NCBI GenBank assembly: GCA_023390215.1
Contig: JAEWDG010000114.1
Coordinates: forward strand, 1-8,253
Origin: Bacteroidota bacterium
GTDB taxonomy: Bacteria > Bacteroidota > Bacteroidia > Chitinophagales > Chitinophagaceae
Length of the DNA stretch: 8,253 nucleotides
Direction of reading: 5' to 3'
The notes below the pieces were generated by a model, which worked only from the letters and a program-made list of their open reading frames with translations, did not search any database and had not been told where the DNA came from. The translations under genes and the position numbers were made by a program. Positions 1-6,342 of this stretch are shown here, in pieces. Each line of letters starts with the position of its first letter. Position 1 is the stretch's first letter.

Positions 1-132
1 TATCCGGCTCGTGGCTTTTGAGTAAGAATTCCGGAATGCATCGGCATCAACCAATGTGGAATAGCCGGTATACTGTGCTGTGGCAAGAAAAACCACCATC
101 TGCAAGGCAAACAGCAGTAAAATTTTACGCAT
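1..132 (-). CDS. Exported protein, probably LolA-like periplasmic carrier (5' part only)
   Basis: Only the first 44 codons are inside the window; the gene continues past the left edge. The ATG at 132-130 overlaps the end of the deacetylase gene by 8 bases. The visible N-terminus has a short basic start (MRK), a hydrophobic core through about residue 18, and a likely signal peptidase I site near A19-Q20, typical of Bacteroidetes Sec signals. No lipobox Cys is seen. After cleavage comes a stretch around residues 28-44 (VDADAFRNSYSKATSRI) that resembles the first helix of LolA-family proteins. LolA-like carriers are regular members of aryl polyene and flexirubin clusters, where they are thought to help move lipid-linked product across the periplasm. 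The LolA call is inference from a short stretch plus context; export itself is well supported. Confidence 0.6.
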   Translation of the reverse strand, partial: MRKILLLFALQMVVFLATAQYTGYSTLVDADAFRNSYSKATSRI

Positions 133-898
133 AAGGCGCCAAATGTAACACTTTATCGAGGCTTCTAACCTTGTAGCCGCGGGATTTAACTTCTTTTAAA
201 AAATCAGGCAAAACCCGGGCTGTGATCTCCATACTATCGTGGAAGAGATAAATGGTTCCGGGCTTCAGTGCATCAAGGATCTTTTTCAAAAAAACAGAGT
301 GATCTTTTGCTACCGTATCAAATGACCGCATATTCCAGCCAACGGGAATATAGCCCCCGGCCCTGATCGCGCTCCTGAGATTCGGGTTCATCACGCCATA
401 GGGTGGACGAAACAGTTTTGGCTTTACAGCAATTAAAGAAGTAACCGCCTCATCCATTTGCAGCAAATCATTCAACATTTTTTTTGAGGGCCAGAGATCG
501 AAGAAATGATGGTGACTGAAACTATGGTTGCCAATAATATGTCCCTGCTGGTGCACCTGCCTCAGAATTTCAGGATGCTCCGCCACTCTTTTACCAATAC
601 AAAAAAATGCAGCAGGTGTTTCGTGTACTTTTAATATCTCCAGTATCCTTGTTGTGTACTCCGGCAGCGGTCCATCATCAAAACTGAGCACAATCTCTTT
701 TTCCCTGGTTTGAAAACCACAAACAACGGGCATAAAAAAACCCGACCTGATGTAGTAACAACCATAAAACAAGACAAGAGAATAAAGCAGGATGATTACG
801 ATGAATATCCAGGAAGGCAGCGGAAAAAATAACCGGAGTGCCAGCGTTGCCGCTGAAGTAATTCCAAAAGCAATATTTGTAAACCTGAAGGTTAACAC
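125..898 (-). CDS. Membrane-anchored polysaccharide deacetylase (NodB/CE4 fold)
   Basis: A 257-residue protein with two hydrophobic segments (about residues 5-25 and 28-48) followed by a full NodB homology domain from about residue 67. All usual CE4 motifs are present: SFDDGP at 72-77 (base D74, metal ligand D75), HSFSH at 125-129 (metal ligands H125 and H129), RPPYG at 164-168, a motif-4-like W188 region, and LFHDS at 218-222 with the catalytic H220. The family removes N- or O-acetyl groups from polysaccharides in a metal-dependent way. The start is a GTG at 898 that overlaps the upstream stop by 7 bases. The next in-frame Met, M56, would remove both membrane segments, so the GTG is preferred. 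The gene sits between the chain-length-factor-like gene and the exported LolA-like gene, suggesting a role at the envelope end of the pathway. Its real substrate is unknown. Confidence 0.9.
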   Translation of the reverse strand: MLTFRFTNIAFGITSAATLALRLFFPLPSWIFIVIILLYSLVLFYGCYYIRSGFFMPVVCGFQTREKEIVLSFDDGPLPEYTTRILEILKVHETPAAFFCIGKRVAEHPEILRQVHQQGHIIGNHSFSHHHFFDLWPSKKMLNDLLQMDEAVTSLIAVKPKLFRPPYGVMNPNLRSAIRAGGYIPVGWNMRSFDTVAKDHSVFLKKILDALKPGTIYLFHDSMEITARVLPDFLKEVKSRGYKVRSLDKVLHLAPYA

Positions 899-1938
899 GA
901 GGAGACAAGCATTAAAGCATGATGACCCAGCGGATCAACATTATACAATAAAATGTGTACTGTTTCAGGAAGTGAAAAATCTTTTCCATACTCAATTACC
1001 GAACGCTTATTGCAAATGTTTGCTGCCATACCAAGCCCAAATGCAGACGCCGTAGGGTATTCTCCACAATACTGTTTAAAATTCATGACAGGTTTATCAG
1101 CCAAAATCCCGCCTGCAAACTGATCAAACACAAGGTCATGTTTTTCATCACCATTTCTACCGCTCAGCAACAAACTGATATCCGACCTGCTTATCCCATA
1201 CTTATTTAGAAACCCGCTTAGCTTCTCTTCGGATAATGGCTCATCATTCAGTGACAGATGCGTTTGTATACCCGAGATCTGTGCGAGATCGTTGCCTGTT
1301 GAAGCACCGGATAAGGCGAAAAATGCAGCACCTTCTCCCGCCATGGTACCTCTTTTTTTTGTATCTATAAGTTCAGTGTTTATACTGTGCCGATATAAAC
1401 CAAATCTCCTGAGAACATTCAGGCTATCCACAGTTATTTCGTCAGCCGCGCCCACCAGTATTTTTTCCGCCTGCTTTTCACAAAACAACATCCATGCATC
1501 TGTGAGTGCATGTTCAAATGAAAAAGCACGGTGAACAAATGTATTGTTATAACCATGATTTTTTAAACTGAGGCCAATCTGCGCACCTATGGTGTTATGC
1601 GTTGATTGGATAAAAGCGGTTGGGGTCAGCAGTAGCTCATTGTTTTCAATCATACGTGACAGAAACACGCTGGTGTCTTCCAAACATCCATAAGCGGTTC
1701 CGGTTATGATCGCATCCACATTGTTCCAACCTGAACGCTTCAAACATTCCATCGCTGAGGCGGAGCCAAAGCGAATTATCCGGCTCATGCGACGGATCAA
1801 TTTAGGATCCAGCAACTCTTTGTAATCCGGTTCCACACAGTACATGGCTTCTCCCTTATGCACCACGATGTCTTCCGGGAAACCCTGCTGCGTAAATGTC
1901 TTCTGCGGAGAAATGATACCGGTTGCGCGGATGTACAT
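892..1938 (-). CDS. Chain-length-factor-like, catalytically dead ketosynthase homologue
   Basis: A 348-residue thiolase-fold protein, shorter than a normal ketosynthase of about 400 residues. It keeps the general order of ketosynthase blocks: an N-terminal 'MYIRATGIISP' start, a GTAYGCLED block at 80-88, a HALTDAW helix at 143-149, and a 'GEGAAFFALS' block at 201-210. The nucleophile elbow reads HRAFSFEH at 136-143, so the Cys is replaced by A138 or F139. The HGTGT block is SGRNGD (259-264), and GHTLGA is GEYPTA (292-297), with E293 in the His position. All three catalytic residues are therefore lost. Type II systems, including aryl polyene clusters, pair an active ketosynthase with such a chain length factor. 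Its start lies one base after the stop of the complete ketosynthase at 1940-3130 (TGAtATG), which supports a heterodimer with that partner. The CLF role is inference; kinship with ketosynthases is clear. Confidence 0.85.
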   Translation of the reverse strand: MYIRATGIISPQKTFTQQGFPEDIVVHKGEAMYCVEPDYKELLDPKLIRRMSRIIRFGSASAMECLKRSGWNNVDAIITGTAYGCLEDTSVFLSRMIENNELLLTPTAFIQSTHNTIGAQIGLSLKNHGYNNTFVHRAFSFEHALTDAWMLFCEKQAEKILVGAADEITVDSLNVLRRFGLYRHSINTELIDTKKRGTMAGEGAAFFALSGASTGNDLAQISGIQTHLSLNDEPLSEEKLSGFLNKYGISRSDISLLLSGRNGDEKHDLVFDQFAGGILADKPVMNFKQYCGEYPTASAFGLGMAANICNKRSVIEYGKDFSLPETVHILLYNVDPLGHHALMLVSSC

Positions 1939-1939
1939 A

Positions 1940-3130
1940 TCAGGATTTGGAAAAAATTAAGGATGAACAATTACCGCCAAACCCGAATGAATTAGACATT
2001 ACATGTTTCAGGTTAAGATCTTTTCGGAATTCTCTTTCCGGCACGAAAGAAAGATCTTTCATTGGAGTTTCCAGGCGAAGTGTTGGAAACACCAATCCCT
2101 GTTCAAGCGACATAATCGAGAACACCGCTTCGATACCACCACAGGCACCCAGGGTGTGACCGGTAAAAGATTTTGTGGAACTCATCATGGGGAATTTTCC
2201 ACTGAACAACCTGCTGATCGCAGTGCCTTCCGCGATATCGTTATTCTGCGTACCTGTTCCATGAAGATTGATATAATCAATATCTGAAACCATTAGCCCG
2301 CTTTGTTTCAGCGCGCCCTCCATCGCCAGAAAGGACCCGGTACCATCCGGCGAAGAAGCGGTTTGATGGTATGCATCATTTGCATTTGCATATCCACTTA
2401 AACGGATCTGCGGTTTACGGGATAACATCGCGGCTACCGCTTCCGAAACCAGCACAATATAGCCGGCGCCTTCTCCAAGATTAAGCCCGCGCCTGTTTTC
2501 ATCAAAAGGCTGACAAGGTTTTTCATCAAGGATCATCAGTGTATTAAATCCATTCAGTGTAAAACGCGTGAGCGCATCACAACCACCGGCGATGACAATA
2601 TCTGCAAGGTCATTTTTGATCAATCTTGCTCCGTAGAATATTGCATTCGCTGAAGATGAACATGCAGTGCTTATGGTTGAAACAAAATCGGTGAAGCCGA
2701 GTTTTTTTGCAACGAGTTCTGTGATTGCTCCACATTCATGGTTTACAACATTTCTCAGATGGCCGGAAGATGGATCGTTATGAAATGATCTGTAAAAATT
2801 TTCTGTTTTATCCATGCCGCCAACGGAATTTGCAGAGACAAATGCTTTGCGGAAATTTCCGGTAGGAAGGAGCGCATCATCAAGTGCTTCTTTGGCAGCA
2901 AGATAACTGAGCAACGCGGTGCGACTGATATCAGCTGAAAATCCAGATCTTTCAGACAAGGCTTCATTGCTGAGTTTTACTTCAGCAACCGGTAATTTGT
3001 CGCGGTGAACAGAATCAAAATAAAGCATGGGCGCGATGCCATGCCTGCCGTTAACAAGTGCATCGAGACATTCAGCGGCATTGTAACCGATGCCGGAGAT
3101 CACTCCTTTTCCCGCGACATATACTGCCAT
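1940..3130 (-). CDS. Beta-ketoacyl-ACP synthase (FabF-like, active)
   Basis: A 396-residue condensing enzyme of normal KAS II length. It carries the full Cys-His-His set: nucleophile C157 in STACSSSANA, H290 in HGTGTQND-type context (290-294 HGTGT), K320, and H325 in GHTLGACGG. The 'LNLGEGAGYIVL' block at 216-227 and the glycine-rich C-terminus NSFGFGG (380-386) are also typical. It would catalyse decarboxylative Claisen condensation of malonyl-ACP onto the growing chain on the cytosolic carrier protein. The ATG at 3130 lies one base after the ACP stop (TGAcATG), and the degenerate homologue follows at the same spacing, giving an ACP-KS-CLF order like that of type II polyketide modules. Most likely it is the main polyene-extending ketosynthase. 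FabF-like family membership is certain; the product assignment comes from context. Confidence 0.95.
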   Translation of the reverse strand: MAVYVAGKGVISGIGYNAAECLDALVNGRHGIAPMLYFDSVHRDKLPVAEVKLSNEALSERSGFSADISRTALLSYLAAKEALDDALLPTGNFRKAFVSANSVGGMDKTENFYRSFHNDPSSGHLRNVVNHECGAITELVAKKLGFTDFVSTISTACSSSANAIFYGARLIKNDLADIVIAGGCDALTRFTLNGFNTLMILDEKPCQPFDENRRGLNLGEGAGYIVLVSEAVAAMLSRKPQIRLSGYANANDAYHQTASSPDGTGSFLAMEGALKQSGLMVSDIDYINLHGTGTQNNDIAEGTAISRLFSGKFPMMSSTKSFTGHTLGACGGIEAVFSIMSLEQGLVFPTLRLETPMKDLSFVPEREFRKDLNLKHVMSNSFGFGGNCSSLIFSKS

Positions 3131-3131
3131 G

Positions 3132-3401
3132 TCAGGAATGGGCTTTTTTCTGTTCTGTTATATATTCCGCCATTGTACGTACGGTACGGAATACTTTGGG
3201 GCCATCTTCAGAGTTAGAAAGTTTTATATTATAGTGCTGCTGCAACAAAACGATCAGTTCCAGCGCATCGATCGAATCCAGCCCCAATCCTTCCACGAAA
3301 AGTGGTTGGTCATCGCCAATATCTTCGGGTTTAACATCCTGAAGATTAAGTTGTGCCACGATCTGCTTCTTCAGATCTTCCATAAGTTTTTCCATCGTCA
3401 T
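3132..3401 (-). CDS. Acyl carrier protein
   Basis: An 89-residue acidic helical protein with the phosphopantetheine site at S43 in GLGLDSIDALEL (residues 38-49), the classic DS(L/I) context. Helix 1 is about residues 3-19, helix 2 begins at D42-S43, and a short final helix (about 74-84) ends the fold. It would carry the growing acyl chain for the ketosynthases and possibly present the aryl head to the halogenase and methyltransferase. The ATG at 3401 overlaps the stop of the half-ketosynthase gene in an ATGA quartet; a second ATG two codons later (3395) is possible but leaves the overlap unused. A slightly long linker (SNSEDGPKVFRTV, about 57-69) before the last helix is common in ACPs of this pathway class. 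A matching phosphopantetheinyl transferase is not in the window. Confidence 0.96.
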   Translation of the reverse strand: MTMEKLMEDLKKQIVAQLNLQDVKPEDIGDDQPLFVEGLGLDSIDALELIVLLQQHYNIKLSNSEDGPKVFRTVRTMAEYITEQKKAHS

Positions 3402-4006
3402 TCAAAATAAGTTAACATATTAAGTTCCGAAAAATCTTTGCCTTTATCTGCTTTCTCGACCAGCATCAGCACTGCTTCATATTCTTCTCCCAGCAGATCT
3501 ATCCAACCACAAATACAAGCCTGCAAGATATTATTATTCAGAAGTCCGCCGGCGTATTGTTTAATAAAAGCCTCATTAAAACGCTCCTGAATAAAGAATG
3601 CGTTTTCACCTTTGAAATGATGCCGGATACAGATCTCCCCCATCACGATATTAGGCAGGGTATACACGAACAGTGCCGGGCTGGGTATAGTAGTTACGGA
3701 CTGATAATACTTCTGATCTGCATCCAGGCTTGAATTCCGGTTAGCCAGTACAATACCAATGTTTGATGCCCCCAGCTCAGCGCTGAGGTTTCTTTTGCTG
3801 ATCAGGTATTCCGCGGCAAGCCATCCGAGCTTGCTCAATCCATCCATTTTATGAAATTTCGGATAAGCCTGACCGGTATATTTGTATGCCGCTGAAAGAA
3901 AAGTCTCTGCAGAAACCTGACCGGCATTAAATACCTCGATCCCGTCCTTAAGGATCCTTCCCTTTTTCAGGGAAACACCTGCCGTAATTTTCAGTTCTTC
4001 TTTCAA
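3398..4006 (-). CDS. Half-length ketosynthase-like protein, no catalytic residues
   Basis: A 202-residue protein resembling only the N-terminal half of a ketosynthase. Residues about 82-92 (NIGIVLANRNS) match the block before the dimer region, PSPALFVYTLPNIVMGEICIRH (109-130) matches the P-x-x-F-x-x-x-L-x-N block, and the segment after G133 should hold the nucleophile elbow. Instead of TAC it reads FIQERFNEA (138-146), so the Cys is gone. The following ILQACICGWID (160-170) matches the 'AGG.D' strand. The chain then stops; the C-terminal half with both His residues is absent, and the ACP gene follows at once, so this is not a simple frameshift. The start is probably TTG at 4006, two bases from the halogenase stop. 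No ATG occurs before M54, which would cut into the fold. Similar short '3-oxoacyl-ACP synthase' entries occur in Bacteroidetes pigment clusters as I recall. It may be a structural partner of a ketosynthase; function is unknown. Confidence 0.8.
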   Translation of the reverse strand: MKEELKITAGVSLKKGRILKDGIEVFNAGQVSAETFLSAAYKYTGQAYPKFHKMDGLSKLGWLAAEYLISKRNLSAELGASNIGIVLANRNSSLDADQKYYQSVTTIPSPALFVYTLPNIVMGEICIRHHFKGENAFFIQERFNEAFIKQYAGGLLNNNILQACICGWIDLLGEEYEAVLMLVEKADKGKDFSELNMLTYFE

Positions 4007-4008
4007 TA

Positions 4009-5256
4009 TCAGGATTTTGCCGGAAGTGTATCTCTGTATTTGATCATCTTCTCAAGCTTTTTTAATGCCGTAGCATGATCTTTTACATAAGGATTGTTCT
4101 GGTCCCAAACATATCCCGCCAGTACCGAACAGATCTGATTTTTAATTTCCAGGTCGGGCTGATCAGCAAAGAAAATAGTATCCAGCGTGCCATCGTACCA
4201 GGAATTCACGTAGGTCCGGAATGTATCCACGCCCTGCATCATGATGTCCATATATTCTTTCTGCCAATCTACTTTTTCACCTTTGAGCGTTCTGATCACA
4301 AGTCCGGCAGCGAGCTGACTCGAAACGGTTGCCAGTGTTACACCAGATGAGAAGACAGGATCAAGAAATTCCGTTACGTTACCGGTAAGGACAAATCCAT
4401 CGCCGTAAAACCTGTCAGTGGTTGATGACCAGCTTTGTAACACACGCGGTTCGAAATCCATTTCAATTCCCTTAAAACGTTCAGCTATATATGGCTCGGT
4501 TGCCACCAGTTGCCGGAGTTGCTCTTCCGGTGTGCCCGAAACAGCGTCAAAGAAAGACGGATCACCCACAAAGCCCAGGGAAGTTTTTCCATTGGAGAAT
4601 GGAATCACCCAGATCCATACACCCGGTTTATGCACAACGATGGTGATGCGATTGGGTTCATCAGCCATATTGCGGTTTTTGTCGATGAAGCGCGTGAACA
4701 GTGTCTTCCGTGGAGGAAGTTGAGATGGTCTCTCCATATTGAATAAACGTGGGATCACCCTGCCATATCCGCTACCGTCAACAATAAATCTTGCCTCAAT
4801 TTGTGATTCATTGCCATTTATGTCAACAACGGTAGTAACTGAATCGGTGCCATTAAACCTGATGTCTGTAACGGTTGTTTCATAATCTACGGGTACACCC
4901 ATGGCTGAAACGGCGGTTGCTAAAACATTGTCGAATTCTTCACGCGGTACCTGCCATGTCCATTGCCAGCCAGGAGTAAACTGATCAGCAAAAGAATAAT
5001 CGCAAATCTTTCCATCTTTCACAAATTTGGCTCCGGTCTTTTGCTGGAAATTCGCAGCTTTCACCGCATCCAGAAAACCGGCCTGCTCCAGGGCTTCCAT
5101 GCAACGGGGTAAAAGGCTTTCGCCGATTACAAAGCGCGGAAACTTCATTTTTTCCACGATCTTGACTTTAAATCCTGCCTTATGAATTATGGAAGCAGCA
5201 ACGGTTCCCGAAGGACCTGCACCAATCACCAGTACATCAACTTTTTCTGTTTTCAT
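4009..5256 (-). CDS. FAD-dependent halogenase
   Basis: A 415-residue flavoprotein. The N-terminal Rossmann motif is GAGPSG at 12-17, followed by E35 at the end of the second strand, and RFVIGESLLP at 41-50 is the usual FAD-binding block of halogenases. WIWVIP at 214-219 is an exact match to WxWxIP, the marker of flavin-dependent halogenases that blocks monooxygenase chemistry. FLDPVFSSG at 297-305 fits FxxPxxSxG. K73 in QQKTGAKF is the candidate lysine that would form the chloramine or position HOCl. It is shorter than tryptophan halogenases (about 500 or more residues), closer to enzymes acting on phenols or carrier-bound substrates. The probable job is chlorination of the phenolic head of an aryl polyene. 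It needs FADH2 from a flavin reductase, not seen here. The start is the ATG at 5256 behind an A-rich leader. Halogen choice (Cl or Br) cannot be read from sequence. Confidence 0.92.
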   Translation of the reverse strand: MKTEKVDVLVIGAGPSGTVAASIIHKAGFKVKIVEKMKFPRFVIGESLLPRCMEALEQAGFLDAVKAANFQQKTGAKFVKDGKICDYSFADQFTPGWQWTWQVPREEFDNVLATAVSAMGVPVDYETTVTDIRFNGTDSVTTVVDINGNESQIEARFIVDGSGYGRVIPRLFNMERPSQLPPRKTLFTRFIDKNRNMADEPNRITIVVHKPGVWIWVIPFSNGKTSLGFVGDPSFFDAVSGTPEEQLRQLVATEPYIAERFKGIEMDFEPRVLQSWSSTTDRFYGDGFVLTGNVTEFLDPVFSSGVTLATVSSQLAAGLVIRTLKGEKVDWQKEYMDIMMQGVDTFRTYVNSWYDGTLDTIFFADQPDLEIKNQICSVLAGYVWDQNNPYVKDHATALKKLEKMIKYRDTLPAKS

Positions 5257-5271
5257 TTTATTTGATTAATC
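5257..5271 (-). promoter_or_regulatory. A-rich leader before the halogenase start
   Basis: The nine bases between the methyltransferase stop and the halogenase ATG, together with the last methyltransferase codons, read as an A/T-rich stretch (on the coding strand TTAATCAAATAAA, then ATG) with no purine-rich Shine-Dalgarno sequence. This is the largest gap in the window. Bacteroidetes commonly initiate from A-rich, SD-less leaders, so this is consistent with normal translation in that phylum rather than a special element. Confidence 0.4.
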
Positions 5272-6342
5272 TTTTTTTATTTTCCTGCATTTCAGCAACG
5301 ACTGGCTGATTCCAATCCGGTGCTTTTCTTCAAACACTTCAAAGCCGGCGTTGTGAATACATTTGATGAAGGTTTCCGCGGAATACATCTGGCTGTTGCC
5401 ATTAGCCACAGCCGTAAAATACAGAGAGGTTTGCTGAAGGCAAAAAGCGGCCACTTCAAATTTCTGTTTATCCCAGAATGGTTCCATGATAATCAGGATA
5501 CCGTCATCGCTCAGCGCTTTTCCACACCTGCGCAGAATAGATTCGATCTCTGCTTCGGAAAAACAATCCAGAAACTGGCTCATCCATATCGCATCATAAC
5601 CCGAAGGAGGAATCACGGATTCATCAAGAATATTGGTTTCAATAAAATCGATCCTGTCTTCAAGATTTGCTTCTGCAACCCGGCGTTTGGCCATATTGAG
5701 CTGGCCCGGGAGATCCATAATGGTTACATGGATATCGGCGCGGTATTTAACGGAAGCCATCGCCCATTTCCCCGTGTTACCACCAATATCCAGCAGTTTT
5801 TTTACTGTTCCATCATACACAAAAGGAAGCACTTTTGGAAATGCGTCATCTGAAAAATAATGATCGAAGTTGAACCAGCTTGTTTGAATATGTGAGGGCA
5901 GTTCGGACAATCCCTGGTAGATTGTATCCCAGTTTCCCAGTTCTTTCAAGCCCACAGGTTTTCCGGTTTGTATACTTTCTTCCAAATGGAATAGTCCACG
6001 ATAATTTACATCCTGAACAAAATCCATATTCACTTTTGTGAGCCTGTCGTGAAGAATAAAATATCCGGTCTTACCCAGGGTATAACGTCCTTCATTTACC
6101 AGAACCAAACCCATTCCCAATCCTGATTCCAAAAGCACACGAACGCCGTAAGCTGACATGTTCAGTTTTTCGGCGATCTCATCGTTGGTGATCCCGTTTG
6201 TTCCCGCCTGGTCGATCTCGCTGAGAATACCACTGTCTCTTAAAATTCTCGCGGCCTGGAAAATCACCGGACCAAAAGCGATCCATTGCGCAGCCTCCTG
6301 CGCTGCTAAAGCAGAACGTTTTTCTTTATTGAATAATGTCAT
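5266..6342 (-). CDS. SAM-dependent methyltransferase, O-methyltransferase family 2 fold
   Basis: A 358-residue class I methyltransferase with a typical two-part build. Residues about 15-95 form the winged-helix dimerisation domain (DEIAEKLNMSAYGVRVLLES around 54-73). The Rossmann part carries the SAM motif LLDIGGNTG at 183-191 and the family signature DLPG at 210-213 after the second strand. In plant and bacterial O-methyltransferases the next landmark is HDW(S/T)D with a His general base; here it reads DCFSE (259-263), so D259 takes the His place. That raises the chance of C-methylation or another mechanism. Aryl polyene and flexirubin heads are known to bear a ring methyl, and related xanthomonadins a methoxy, so either outcome is plausible. 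The ATG at 6342 overlaps the upstream ketosynthase by 17 bases. Placement next to the halogenase suggests that both enzymes work on the same aryl head. Confidence 0.9.
   Translation of the reverse strand: MTLFNKEKRSALAAQEAAQWIAFGPVIFQAARILRDSGILSEIDQAGTNGITNDEIAEKLNMSAYGVRVLLESGLGMGLVLVNEGRYTLGKTGYFILHDRLTKVNMDFVQDVNYRGLFHLEESIQTGKPVGLKELGNWDTIYQGLSELPSHIQTSWFNFDHYFSDDAFPKVLPFVYDGTVKKLLDIGGNTGKWAMASVKYRADIHVTIMDLPGQLNMAKRRVAEANLEDRIDFIETNILDESVIPPSGYDAIWMSQFLDCFSEAEIESILRRCGKALSDDGILIIMEPFWDKQKFEVAAFCLQQTSLYFTAVANGNSQMYSAETFIKCIHNAGFEVFEEKHRIGISQSLLKCRKIKKD

Noticed and set aside
678..908. 76-residue minus-strand frame starting at 908
   Set aside because: Another frame of the deacetylase N-terminal region; the deacetylase frame carries the CE4 motifs, and this one carries none.
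1353..1360. Run of eight T (A on the coding strand) inside the chain-length-factor-like gene, as a possible phase-variable or slippage site
   Set aside because: It encodes an ordinary Lys-Lys-Arg stretch, a similar run occurs in the deacetylase near 478-485, and neither alternative frame continues usefully. Such runs are common at this base composition.
3090..3410. 106-residue plus-strand reading frame across the ACP
   Set aside because: Antisense to the ACP, which has an unmistakable phosphopantetheine motif; composition is unlike a real protein.
3398..4006. Half-ketosynthase as a frameshifted pseudogene
   Set aside because: No ketosynthase C-terminal half is found in any frame after the stop; the ACP gene begins at the stop itself, and the frame is intact throughout.
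5320..5853. 177-residue plus-strand reading frame
   Set aside because: It lies wholly antisense to the methyltransferase, whose motifs are clear. Its translation is rich in His, Phe and Arg with no family pattern, as expected for a shadow frame.
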